A stretch of 6,197 bases of DNA from Candidatus Portnoybacteria bacterium CG_4_9_14_3_um_filter_43_11 (GTDB taxonomy: Bacteria; Patescibacteriota; Minisyncoccia; Portnoybacterales; UBA2143): positions 9,637-15,833 of the forward strand of contig PFWG01000021.1 in the NCBI GenBank assembly GCA_002791035.1. Direction: 5' to 3'. Made by a program: the position numbers and the translations under genes. Shown in pieces: positions 1-5,867 of the stretch. Every line of letters starts with the position of its first letter. The stretch's first letter is position 1. The notes beneath the pieces were generated by a model that worked only from the letters and a program-made list of their open reading frames with translations, searched no databases and was not told the origin of the DNA.

Positions 1-382
1 CTAAAAGGCCCTCTGTTTCAAGAATTACCTTTTCTCCTTTGATGTTTTTGCCTGCCACTACAATTTTTTTGGCTCTTTTAACGGGAAGATAAACGCCGGG
101 CAAACTCAAACAGCCCTCTTCCATGATTTCCTTTCGCCACGATTTTTTTCTTATTTGGGGGTTAATCAGGGCAATGGTCCTTTCGGTTGAATCGGGCTTG
201 AGGACGATAATCCGAAGAGGTTGTCCAATCTGGGGAGCGGCTAAGCCAACGCCGTTGTTGGCCGCCAGTGTCTCAAACATGTCCCCAATCAACTCTTTGG
301 TTTGAGGAGTGATTTCTTTGACTTCTCCGGCTTTTTGCCGAAGAACAGGATTGGTTGTTCCGGTTTCTATTTTTCTGGTCAT
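1..382 (-). CDS. def: Peptide deformylase, partial (3' end beyond the window)
   Basis: Removes the N-terminal formyl group from nascent proteins at the ribosome, using a metal-dependent active site. Reading down from the ATG at 382-380 gives 127 codons that stay open to the left edge. Two of the three family motifs are visible: motif I, GVGLAAPQ (residues 44-51), and motif II, EEGCLS (88-93), in which Cys91 is the expected metal ligand. The third motif, HEXXH, normally lies a few residues after the GLL at 125-127 and is cut off by the window edge. The start suits the family: a short lead, then NPVLRQKA, matching the usual D/NPxLRxxA beginning. The ATG lies inside the stop of the upstream 153-aa gene (ATGA overlap), so translation is probably coupled. 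A GGAAAA tract about 10 bases upstream may act as a weak ribosome binding site. Confidence 0.97.
   Translation of the reverse strand, partial: MTRKIETGTTNPVLRQKAGEVKEITPQTKELIGDMFETLAANNGVGLAAPQIGQPLRIIVLKPDSTERTIALINPQIRKKSWRKEIMEEGCLSLPGVYLPVKRAKKIVVAGKNIKGEKVILETEGLL
379..382 (-). promoter_or_regulatory. ATGA stop/start overlap, translational coupling of the 153-aa gene and def
   Basis: Read on the minus strand the bases are ATGA: the def ATG (382-380) and the TGA of the upstream gene (381-379) share two bases. Such 4-base overlaps usually mean a shared mRNA and re-initiation by the terminating ribosome. It fixes the def start. Confidence 0.85.
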
Positions 383-840
383 TTGATAATTTTCCATTTA
401 ATGTCGTCTTCTTGGCCGGCAAATTCTTTCCATTCACCGTCGGGAGTGACGACATACCATTTCCTTTTTGACTGGGACCAAACCATCGGGTTATCGTTGT
501 AAAACGGCTTTTTGACGATTTCTTTCGGTTTGAGCCGGTCTAACTCCAGCCATTTTTTGAAAACGGTCTCAATGGCGTAATCAAGATTTCTGGATTGCGC
601 CCAGCGGGCAACCTTGTCAATCGCTTTCCTGGCTTTTAAAACGGAGCCGGCCAGCTCCAGCAGTTGTTTTGCCGGCCGAGTGAAGCGCGAATAAATAATT
701 TTTCTTTTTCGGGCGTTTTTCTTGATTTCATCCAAAGCCAGCCCTTTGCTCTTAAAGTAATGGTTAACAATTTTCTGAATGTCGGTTTCTTCTTTTTTCT
801 TCCTGGCCAGCGTTCTTTTTAGGTTTTTTTTCTTAGGCAT
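379..840 (-). CDS. Conserved-looking hypothetical protein, 153 aa, translationally coupled to def
   Basis: I do not recognise this family. The protein is soluble-looking, with no signal peptide or membrane helix. Residues 1-20 are strongly basic (MPKKKNLKRTLARKKK) and could bind nucleic acid or the ribosome. Residues 20-110 look helical and rich in Lys/Arg, with a KARKAIDKVARWAQ stretch around 69-82. The C-terminal 45 residues have a different character: aromatic-rich with W121, W128, Y129, W137 and W149 and a WYVVTPDGEW segment (128-137), suggestive of a small beta fold. It is probably real: it fills the space between the divergent promoter and def, its TGA overlaps the def ATG by 4 bases, and no competing frame is credible. 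A possible promoter lies just upstream. The coupling suggests a role near translation or nascent-chain processing, but that is inference. Confidence 0.8.
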   Translation of the reverse strand: MPKKKNLKRTLARKKKEETDIQKIVNHYFKSKGLALDEIKKNARKRKIIYSRFTRPAKQLLELAGSVLKARKAIDKVARWAQSRNLDYAIETVFKKWLELDRLKPKEIVKKPFYNDNPMVWSQSKRKWYVVTPDGEWKEFAGQEDDIKWKIIK

Positions 841-859
841 TTTTTTAATTCTCTTCTTC

Positions 860-868
860 TGTTATACT
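860..868 (+). promoter_or_regulatory. Extended -10 promoter of thpR, probably giving a leaderless transcript
   Basis: TGTTATACT is a TGn extension (860-862) followed by TATACT (863-868), one mismatch from TATAAT. Only five bases separate it from the thpR ATG at 874, so a start site about seven bases after the -10 box would fall on the start codon itself. The expected -35 position (about 840-845) is only a T run, which suits an extended -10 promoter. Confidence 0.6.
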
Positions 869-869
869 A
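864..869 (-). promoter_or_regulatory. Possible minus-strand -10 element for the 153-aa gene and def
   Basis: On the minus strand, positions 869 to 864 read TAGTAT, which fits the TAnnnT core of a sigma70-type -10 box; an overlapping TATAAC lies at 866-861. Transcription would start near 857, leaving a leader of about 17 bases with a weak purine tract (AGAAGAG) before the ATG at 840-838. I see no -35 match. It uses the same base pairs as the plus-strand -10 of thpR. Confidence 0.45.
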
Positions 870-873
870 CAAA

Positions 874-1434
874 ATGATGAAAAAAAGAAGGGTTTTTATC
901 GCGGTCAATTTACCGGACCGAGCCAAGAAAAGGCTGATTAAAATCCAATCGGGCTGGGCGGGTTTGCCGGTGAGATTGACCGGCAGGGAAAATCTTCATG
1001 TTACTTTGGTTTTTCTCGGAGATATTGACGACGAGGGACTGCTGGAGGCGATTGCGGCGGTCAGAGAAGTCGCCGCCGGCTTCGGGTCTTTTAGCATCAA
1101 GCTAAACCGTGTTTGTCTGGCGCCTCCGCGCCGGCCGCCGAGAATGATTTGGGCAAAAGGGGGAAAATGCCAGAAGCTTTCCGAACTGAAGGAGGGTCTA
1201 AGAAAAAACTTATTCAATTTCGGATTTCGTCAAAGAAACGAGACCCCGATGATGTTTGAGCCGCATATCACCTTGGCCAGAATGCGGCAAAATCACTGGA
1301 TAAAGGAAATGGGCCAGGAAGCCGAAAAAGATATTTCAATCAGTTTTTCGGTTGAATCAATAGAAGTCATGGAGAGTGTTTTATCAAGAAAGGGGCCGGA
1401 ATATTTTGTTTTGGAGTCAATTTCTTTAGAGTGA
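874..1434 (+). CDS. thpR: RNA 2',3'-cyclic phosphodiesterase (2'-5' RNA ligase family, LigT/ThpR)
   Basis: Member of the 2H phosphoesterase superfamily, a cytoplasmic enzyme that opens 2',3'-cyclic phosphate ends on RNA; homologues were first known for reversible 2'-5' ligation of tRNA halves. Both catalytic HxT motifs are intact: H42-V-T44 within LHVTLVFLGD, and H131-I-T133 within PHITLAR. The opening RVFIAVNLP strand and the closing SRKGPEYFVLESISL also fit the family, and 186 residues is a normal length (usually about 175-190). There are two ATGs in tandem (874 and 877); 874 is given, but 877 is equally possible and costs one residue. There is no room for a Shine-Dalgarno sequence because the -10 box ends at 868. 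The GT26 gene follows after 7 bases, so the two are probably co-transcribed, although their functions are not obviously linked. Confidence 0.92.
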   Translation: MMKKRRVFIAVNLPDRAKKRLIKIQSGWAGLPVRLTGRENLHVTLVFLGDIDDEGLLEAIAAVREVAAGFGSFSIKLNRVCLAPPRRPPRMIWAKGGKCQKLSELKEGLRKNLFNFGFRQRNETPMMFEPHITLARMRQNHWIKEMGQEAEKDISISFSVESIEVMESVLSRKGPEYFVLESISLE

Positions 1435-1441
1435 AGCCAAG

Positions 1442-2143
1442 ATGAAAACCGAGATTTTAGGCGTTAAAATTGATAATCTGACCAGGGAGGAAATTTCTGA
1501 AAAGATAGACGGATTTTTGGCCGATGGCCGCCAGCATTATCTCGTTTTGCCATATTCCGAATTTATTGTCCAAGCCGCCGCCGAGCCGGAATTTTTGAAT
1601 CTTCTTAATCGGTCCGATTTGTCTTTATGTGAAAGCCGGGGGTTGTTTTTGGCGCTAAAATTACTGGGCCAGCCGGTTAAAGAGCAGGTTGCCGGCGTTG
1701 ATTTGGTCAGGCAAATATCGCGAAAACACCCGGGTGTGTTTTTGTTGGGCGGCGGAGAGGGAGTGGCGGAAAGGACGGCTCAAATTTTGGGCTCCAACAT
1801 TACGGGCGTCCGCGACGGATATCGGGGCTTGGCGGCGGCGGTGGAAAGCATAAATCAAGTCCGGCCGGAAATACTTTTTGTCGCTTTGGGCATGCCCAAG
1901 CAGGAAAAATGGATTAACGAGAATTTGAGCAAAATGCCTTCGGTCAAATTGGCGGTCGGAGTGGGCGGAGCGTTTGATTTTATTTCGGGACGGATAAAGC
2001 GCGCGCCGCGTTTCGCGCGGCAATCGGGTTTGGAATGGCTGTGGCGGTTTTGCCGCCAGCCGTGGCGGCTAAAGAGAATTTTTAAAGCCGGATTCGTTTT
2101 CCCTTGGCTGGCGATAAAGTCAAAATTATCCCCAAAAAAATAG
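1442..2143 (+). CDS. WecB/TagA/CpsF family (GT26) glycosyltransferase with altered active-site positions
   Basis: The family transfers a hexosamine, typically ManNAc, from a UDP-sugar to lipid-linked GlcNAc on the inner face of the membrane, early in wall teichoic acid, enterobacterial common antigen or capsule synthesis. Family signatures: ILGVKIDNLT (5-14), the SEFIV segment (39-43), VAGVDLV (83-89), FLLGGGEGVAE (100-110), the strong ILFVALGMPKQEKW block (144-157), VGGAFDFISGRIKRAP (174-189) and GLEWLWRF (196-203). The basic, aromatic tail at 200-233 (WRFCRQPWRLKRIF onward) matches the C-terminal appendage thought to contact the membrane and complete the active site. Length (233) is normal. 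By hand alignment with Thermoanaerobacter TagA, the positions of its proposed catalytic Thr37 and Asp65 are Leu36 and Glu64 here (CESRG in place of PDGxG), so the acceptor or chemistry may differ. The start has no clear Shine-Dalgarno sequence and lies 7 bases after thpR. Confidence 0.9.
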   Translation: MKTEILGVKIDNLTREEISEKIDGFLADGRQHYLVLPYSEFIVQAAAEPEFLNLLNRSDLSLCESRGLFLALKLLGQPVKEQVAGVDLVRQISRKHPGVFLLGGGEGVAERTAQILGSNITGVRDGYRGLAAAVESINQVRPEILFVALGMPKQEKWINENLSKMPSVKLAVGVGGAFDFISGRIKRAPRFARQSGLEWLWRFCRQPWRLKRIFKAGFVFPWLAIKSKLSPKK

Positions 2144-2166
2144 TTTTTCTTTCCGGTTTTACGGGG

Positions 2167-2172
2167 TATAAT
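2167..2172 (+). promoter_or_regulatory. -10 box TATAAT of the small membrane protein gene
   Basis: Consensus TATAAT. The predicted start site near 2179 leaves a leader of about 37 bases ending in a ribosome binding site. The -35 position (2144-2150, TTTTTCT) is poor. An imperfect inverted repeat (TTAT-CCCC-AAAA at 2126-2137 against TTTT-AC-GGGG-TATAA at 2157-2171) ends in this box. Confidence 0.6.
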
Positions 2173-2201
2173 AGAAAAGAGGGAATAATAATTAACATAA
2201 G

Positions 2202-2207
2202 AAAGGA
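2202..2207 (+). promoter_or_regulatory. Shine-Dalgarno sequence AAAGGA
   Basis: AAAGGA ends 8 bases before the ATG at 2216 and is the only convincing Shine-Dalgarno sequence in the window. It supports the 2216 start and this reading frame over the Arg-rich alternative frame that overlaps it. Confidence 0.65.
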
Positions 2208-2215
2208 AAAAATAT

Positions 2216-2470
2216 ATGTGGTTGTGGATTATTGTTATTCTGGCGGTGGCTGTCGGGGGGCTGTTATGGCTTAATTCAAGAAGGGGAAAGGGGGAAGAAA
2301 CGGCGGAAGAAAATCCGACCGAGAGTCCGGCCGAACCGTCGGAAGCGACGCCGGAATCTACTCCGCTGTCTGAATCGTTCGAGACGCCCGAAACGCCGCC
2401 GGCGGCGGCGCCGGAAGCGCCCCAAGAGGAGCCGGCGGCGGAAGACGAAGAAGGAAAACCAATAATGTAG
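2216..2470 (+). CDS. Small membrane-anchored acidic Pro/Glu/Ala-rich protein, 84 aa, function unknown
   Basis: Unrecognised. Residues 2-19 form a single hydrophobic helix (WLWIIVILAVAVGGLLWL), followed by the stop-transfer cluster SRRGK (21-25). The remaining tail is low complexity and disordered-looking: I count 17 Glu, 1 Asp and 12 Pro in residues 26-84, with only one Lys (81). By the positive-inside rule the N terminus would face out and the acidic tail would lie in the cytoplasm; this is inference. It has its own TATAAT promoter, a good AAAGGA site and a downstream hairpin, so it looks like a separate short transcript between the GT26 gene and mreC. Its GC-rich repetitive codons (runs of GCG, CCG and GAA) also leave an Arg-rich shadow frame open. 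It might be a membrane-proximal tether or linker protein, but nothing in the sequence proves a role. Confidence 0.72.
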   Translation: MWLWIIVILAVAVGGLLWLNSRRGKGEETAEENPTESPAEPSEATPESTPLSESFETPETPPAAAPEAPQEEPAAEDEEGKPIM

Positions 2471-2481
2471 AAGACCGTCCG

Positions 2482-2515
2482 CGCAAAAGGCCTTTTAACA
2501 AACTGGCCTTTTGCG
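2482..2515 (+). terminator. Stem-loop terminator after the small membrane protein gene
   Basis: A perfect 11-bp inverted repeat: CGCAAAAGGCC (2482-2492) and GGCCTTTTGCG (2505-2515) around a 12-base loop. It begins 11 bases after the TAG at 2468-2470. Only three T residues follow the stem, so termination by the usual U-tract route would be weak unless the T run inside the 3' arm serves. The left arm also contains the start of a 12-bp palindrome, AAAAGGCCTTTT (2485-2496), offering an alternative shorter fold. Confidence 0.6.
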
Positions 2516-2529
2516 TTTGGCCGGATTCG

Positions 2530-2538
2530 TGGTAAAAT
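2530..2538 (+). promoter_or_regulatory. Extended -10 promoter of mreC, probably giving a leaderless or near-leaderless transcript
   Basis: TGG (2530-2532) plus TAAAAT (2533-2538) makes a TGn-extended -10 box. The mreC ATG at 2547 begins 8 bases after it, so the transcript would start at or within a base or two of the start codon. A partial -35 (TTGCGT, 2511-2516, spacing 16) lies in the 3' arm of the preceding terminator stem. This would make mreC-mreD-mrdA an operon with its own promoter. Confidence 0.55.
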
Positions 2539-2546
2539 AGTTTCCA

Positions 2547-3350
2547 ATGAAGAAGATTTTACGTCATCCGCTGGTTTTATCCTGTTTGATTGTTTCTTTT
2601 TTTGTTTTTTTAAACTTTTACGGCTGGCTGGCCGGTCTGGAAAATATCTTTGTAAAAATCAGTTCTCCTTTTCAGAGGACTTTTTACCAGACATCTTTGA
2701 AAATGAATAATTTTGCCGGCTTTATTCTTTCGGTTAAGGACCTAAAAAAGAAAAACAATCGTTTAGAAGAGGAAAATGCCGAGTTTTTGGGCGAGATCGC
2801 CCGAATTAGGGAAATTGAGCGCGAAAATGAATTCCTTCGCAAACAGTTGGGGTTGGCCTTGCCGGAGGAAAATTCTTTGGTTCTGGCCGGCGTCATCGGT
2901 CTGGAGTCGTCCGGTTTGGGGCGGTTTATTCTGATTGACAAAGGCGAAAAAGACGGCGTGGCTAAAAACGACCCCGTAATTGCCTCAAGCAATTTTTTAA
3001 TCGGACAAGTGGTTGAAACCGGCGCGCTTTTTTCTAAGGTTCGGCTAATCACTGACCCGGCCAGTAAAGTCAACGCTCTTATTCAAGGGCAGGATATAAC
3101 CGGTTTGACCGAAACCGAAAACGGGGCAGATTTAGTCATTGGATTTCTGCCTCAGGGAAAAGCGGTGGCGAAAGGAAGTTTAGTGGTGACTTCGGGTCTG
3201 GCGGGGATATTCCCGGCCGGACTTTTAATCGGCCGAACTGGGGAGGTTATCTCTTCCGACGCGCAAATTTCACAGAGAGTAAAGATAGAGACAATGATAG
3301 ACCTCAACGCTCTGGACAAAGTTTTCGTGATTAAAAAGGAATCCGAATAG
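2547..3350 (+). CDS. mreC: Rod shape-determining protein MreC
   Basis: Bitopic elongasome scaffold that links the cytoplasmic MreB filament system to periplasmic PBP2 and stimulates its activity. Residues 1-8 are cytoplasmic and basic, about 9-29 form the single membrane helix, and 62-103 form the dimerising coiled coil (KDLKKKNNRLEEENAEF and onward). The periplasmic double beta-barrel follows: LIDKGEKDGVAKNDPVI (129-145) and VVTSGLAGIFPAGLLIG (213-229) are recognisable family signatures. At 267 residues it is slightly short for the family, lacking the long C-terminal tail of some proteobacterial forms. The ATG at 2547 gives the proper short basic lead before the helix, and there is no space for a Shine-Dalgarno sequence after the promoter. 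mreD follows after 40 bases. No mreB lies immediately upstream, where it often sits in other bacteria. Confidence 0.94.
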   Translation: MKKILRHPLVLSCLIVSFFVFLNFYGWLAGLENIFVKISSPFQRTFYQTSLKMNNFAGFILSVKDLKKKNNRLEEENAEFLGEIARIREIERENEFLRKQLGLALPEENSLVLAGVIGLESSGLGRFILIDKGEKDGVAKNDPVIASSNFLIGQVVETGALFSKVRLITDPASKVNALIQGQDITGLTETENGADLVIGFLPQGKAVAKGSLVVTSGLAGIFPAGLLIGRTGEVISSDAQISQRVKIETMIDLNALDKVFVIKKESE

Positions 3351-3390
3351 GTTTTTTTGTCCCGGCCCGAACCAAAGCAAAAAGATTTCC

Positions 3391-3912
3391 ATGAAAACTT
3401 TTCTGACAATTCTTGTTTTTTTTCTGGCAATAATGGCGCAAATCGGTTTTCCGCATTTATTTTTGTCTTGGCGCGGCAACGGTCCTAATTTAGTTCTCGT
3501 TTTGATTTTGCTTCTGACGATATGGAAGGGGGTTAGGAAGAGTTGGCCGGCGGCGGCAGCAACCGGTTTTTTTATGGATTTTTTTTCCGGATTTTCTTTC
3601 GGCACGATTGGATTTAGTTTAGTTTTTACCGCTTTCATTATTGATTGGTTTAATAGAAAAGTTTTTTCCGAAGTTAAAATGGAAACAATCGCCAGTTTGA
3701 CTATTTTGGGCAGTTTGCTTTATTCTTTTCTTCTTATCGGCCTCAACGCTTTCCTGTCTTTTGTGGAGGGGGGCGGGGAGACGGCATATTTGCGCTATTT
3801 TGAAGATTATATTTTTTTGTCCTTCCCTTCTTTTTTAGGCGGCTTGGGGATAAATCTTTTGCTGGCCGGACTTGTTTTCTATTGCTTTAAAAAAGTTCAG
3901 CTATTTGAATAA
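3391..3912 (+). CDS. mreD: Rod shape-determining membrane protein MreD
   Basis: Integral membrane partner of MreC in the elongasome; its exact role is still unclear, but it is thought to balance MreC activation of PBP2. The 173-residue length is typical. About six hydrophobic segments can be drawn (roughly 3-22, 33-47, 53-67, 72-86, 101-124, 147-166). The central PNLVLVLILLLTIWKG (32-47) and GFFMDFFSGFSFGTIG (59-74) match the conserved MreD pattern of a PN(L)-type second helix and a G-x-x-x-D-x-x-S/G turn. The start at 3391 is the only ATG/GTG/TTG near the first helix; no clear Shine-Dalgarno precedes it (AAAAAGATTTCC). The frame is open upstream to the end of mreC without another usual start codon. 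The stop TAA shares its last A with the mrdA ATG. Confidence 0.9.
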   Translation: MKTFLTILVFFLAIMAQIGFPHLFLSWRGNGPNLVLVLILLLTIWKGVRKSWPAAAATGFFMDFFSGFSFGTIGFSLVFTAFIIDWFNRKVFSEVKMETIASLTILGSLLYSFLLIGLNAFLSFVEGGGETAYLRYFEDYIFLSFPSFLGGLGINLLLAGLVFYCFKKVQLFE

Positions 3913-5867
3913 TGGGGAAAAAATATTTTGTCAAACATCGGTTGAGCGAAAGCATTGAGGCGGAGGAAATTTTTTTAGACGCCGAGGCGGTCCGTTCAAT
4001 GGAAGAAAAAGGGAAACTGGAAAAGCCGATAAAGAGGCGGAACTTTATTGGCCTGTTCGCCTTTATTGTTTTTTCTTTTATTATTCTTTTTTTCAGGACT
4101 GGTTATCTTCAGATTACCCGTGGCGAGTATTATTGGAATCTGTCTCAAGGAAACCGGCTGAAAATCTATTCAACAACGGCTCCCCGGGGCATTATCTACG
4201 ACAGAAACGGACAATCCCTGCTCTATAATATTCCGAGTTTTGACTTGGTGGTCAGCTTGGCTGATTTCTTTGACAATCCTTTGGAAACAAGGGAAGAAAT
4301 TATTACCCGGCTGGCGGAAATTATTAAGGAGGGGCAAAGCGCCGCCGGCGAGTCGGGAGAAAGCGTCTCTGTCGCCAAGGACGACTTAAGGCAAAAACTT
4401 GAGGAAGCGCGCGGGAATCTGAGCCAGTTGATTTTGGTCAAGAGCATGGAAAGAGACGCCGCTCTAATCCTGGAAACGCTAATTGACGACTGGCCGGGGG
4501 TGCGGCTGGACAAAAATGCCCAGCGTCAATACGCTTTCGGCGGGTATTTTTCCCATATTTTGGGCTATACCGGCGAAATCGGCCAAGATGATTTGGAAAA
4601 CAAAGAAGGATATTTTTTAGGAGACCGGATCGGCAAAGACGGTTTGGAGCGGCAGTATGAAAATGTTTTAAAAGGAGAAGCCGGCCAGAAGCAGATCGAA
4701 GTTGATTATTTAGGCAAGACCAGAAAATTGCTGGCGGTAAAACAGCCCCGGCCCGGGAACGGATTGGTTCTTTCCATTGACAAGGATTTACAGGAAATCG
4801 CCGGGCAGGCGCTGGAGAAGATGATTAAGTCCATTAAAGGGGCAAGCAAAGGAGCGGTTATTGCCGTTAATCCGAAAGACGGAGGGATAATGGCCATGGT
4901 CAGTTTGCCGAGTTTTGACAATAATGTTTTTGCCCAAGGGATTTCCGAAGAGGAATTATCAAATCTGGAAAACGATCCGGCTCATCCGTTTTTGAACCGC
5001 GCCATTGCCGGCCAGTATCCTTCCGGCTCAATCGTCAAGCCGCTGATTGCGGCGGCGGCTCTCCAGGAAAATATTATCAACCCCCGCCGCCGGATTAACT
5101 GCCCGGGAATAATCAGCGTCGTGAGCAAATATTATCCGGAAATCGTCTATAATTTTCCCGACTGGAAGGCGCACGGTCCGACCGATATGATTGACGCGAT
5201 TGCCCAGTCGTGCAATGTCTATTTCTATACCATCGGCGGCGGGTATCAGGACATTCAGGGCTTGGGCGGCGAGAGAATAAAGAAATATCTGGAGTATTTC
5301 GGACTGGGCCAGCCGACCGGGATTGATTTGCCTCACGAAGAGAACGGGCTGATTCCCGATGAAAATTGGAGAGAATCAACCGGTCGGAGCCAATGGACGC
5401 TTGGCGACACTTACCATCTTTCTATTGGGCAGGGGGACCTTTTGGTTACGCCCTTGCAGATGGCGATGGCGATGGCGGCGGCGGCCAACGGGGGGATATT
5501 ATACCAGCCGCAGTTAGTGGATAAGATTATTGACCCGAATAAAAAACTGATTGAGGATATTTCGCCGAGCGTTGTCCGGGAAGGATTTATCAGGAACGAT
5601 TATTTAGAGATTGTTCAAGAAGGCATGCGCCAGGCGGTAGTTGACGGTTCTTCGGTTGCCCTGTCCGTTCTGCCGGTTAGGGCGGCCGGGAAAACCGGCA
5701 CGGCGCAATTCGGCAACGAAGGGAAGACGCACGCTTGGTTTGCCGGTTACGCGCCCGACGACGAGCCGGAAATCGTTTTGATTGTTTTGTTGGAAGGCGG
5801 CGGCGAAGGGCATGCGGCGGCGGTGCCGGTTGCCAAAGAAATCTTAGAATGGTATTTTAGTAAATAA
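3912..5867 (+). CDS. mrdA: Penicillin-binding protein 2, peptidoglycan D,D-transpeptidase of the elongasome
   Basis: Class B PBP that cross-links new peptidoglycan during elongation, anchored in the inner membrane with its catalytic domain outside and normally paired with the glycosyltransferase RodA. Order: cytoplasmic N-terminal segment (1-43), one membrane helix (about 45-62), the pedestal domain beginning with PRGIIYDRNG (91-100), and the transpeptidase domain from about 280. All three active-site motifs are present: S373-I-V-K376 with the nucleophile Ser373, S433-C-N435, and K594-T-G-T. Length, 651 aa, is close to the usual 600-680. The Ser373 neighbourhood reads YPSGSIVKP rather than the common YPPGSTxKP, a mild variation. 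The charged N-terminal segment is longer than in E. coli PBP2. The start at 3912 overlaps the mreD stop by one base (TAATG), so translation is probably coupled. rodA, often next in other genomes, is not downstream. Confidence 0.97.
   Translation: MGKKYFVKHRLSESIEAEEIFLDAEAVRSMEEKGKLEKPIKRRNFIGLFAFIVFSFIILFFRTGYLQITRGEYYWNLSQGNRLKIYSTTAPRGIIYDRNGQSLLYNIPSFDLVVSLADFFDNPLETREEIITRLAEIIKEGQSAAGESGESVSVAKDDLRQKLEEARGNLSQLILVKSMERDAALILETLIDDWPGVRLDKNAQRQYAFGGYFSHILGYTGEIGQDDLENKEGYFLGDRIGKDGLERQYENVLKGEAGQKQIEVDYLGKTRKLLAVKQPRPGNGLVLSIDKDLQEIAGQALEKMIKSIKGASKGAVIAVNPKDGGIMAMVSLPSFDNNVFAQGISEEELSNLENDPAHPFLNRAIAGQYPSGSIVKPLIAAAALQENIINPRRRINCPGIISVVSKYYPEIVYNFPDWKAHGPTDMIDAIAQSCNVYFYTIGGGYQDIQGLGGERIKKYLEYFGLGQPTGIDLPHEENGLIPDENWRESTGRSQWTLGDTYHLSIGQGDLLVTPLQMAMAMAAAANGGILYQPQLVDKIIDPNKKLIEDISPSVVREGFIRNDYLEIVQEGMRQAVVDGSSVALSVLPVRAAGKTGTAQFGNEGKTHAWFAGYAPDDEPEIVLIVLLEGGGEGHAAAVPVAKEILEWYFSK

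Noticed and set aside
123..502. Plus-strand frames of 60 and 66 aa over def and the 153-aa gene
   Set aside because: They are antisense to peptide deformylase, whose motifs are clear on the minus strand, and show no domain of their own.
2232..2465. A 77-aa very Arg-rich frame overlapping the 84-aa membrane protein
   Set aside because: It is the shifted frame of GC-rich Glu/Pro/Ala codons, which read as Arg in that register. It has no ribosome binding site of its own, whereas the other frame has AAAGGA at the right distance and a clean membrane helix.
1855..2547. A 230-aa minus-strand frame with a long Ser/Gly/Ala-rich stretch
   Set aside because: It runs antisense across the GT26 gene, the small membrane protein and the terminator. 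Its low-complexity region is the complement of the Pro/Glu/Ala codons, and it resembles no family.
3350..3390. Possible stem between mreC and mreD (TTTTTG at 3354-3359 with CAAAAA at 3378-3383)
   Set aside because: Six A/T pairs around an 18-base loop with no following U tract; too weak to call a terminator or regulator inside an operon.
5028..5379. Overlapping minus-strand frames inside mrdA
   Set aside because: They are antisense to the transpeptidase domain, which carries all its motifs on the plus strand; there are no start signals or recognisable domains.
400..5820. Many short GCCGGC/GGCCGG palindromes scattered through the window
   Set aside because: They fall mostly inside coding frames at Ala-Gly, Pro-Ala and similar codon pairs and have no regular spacing, so codon preference explains them better than a repeat family.
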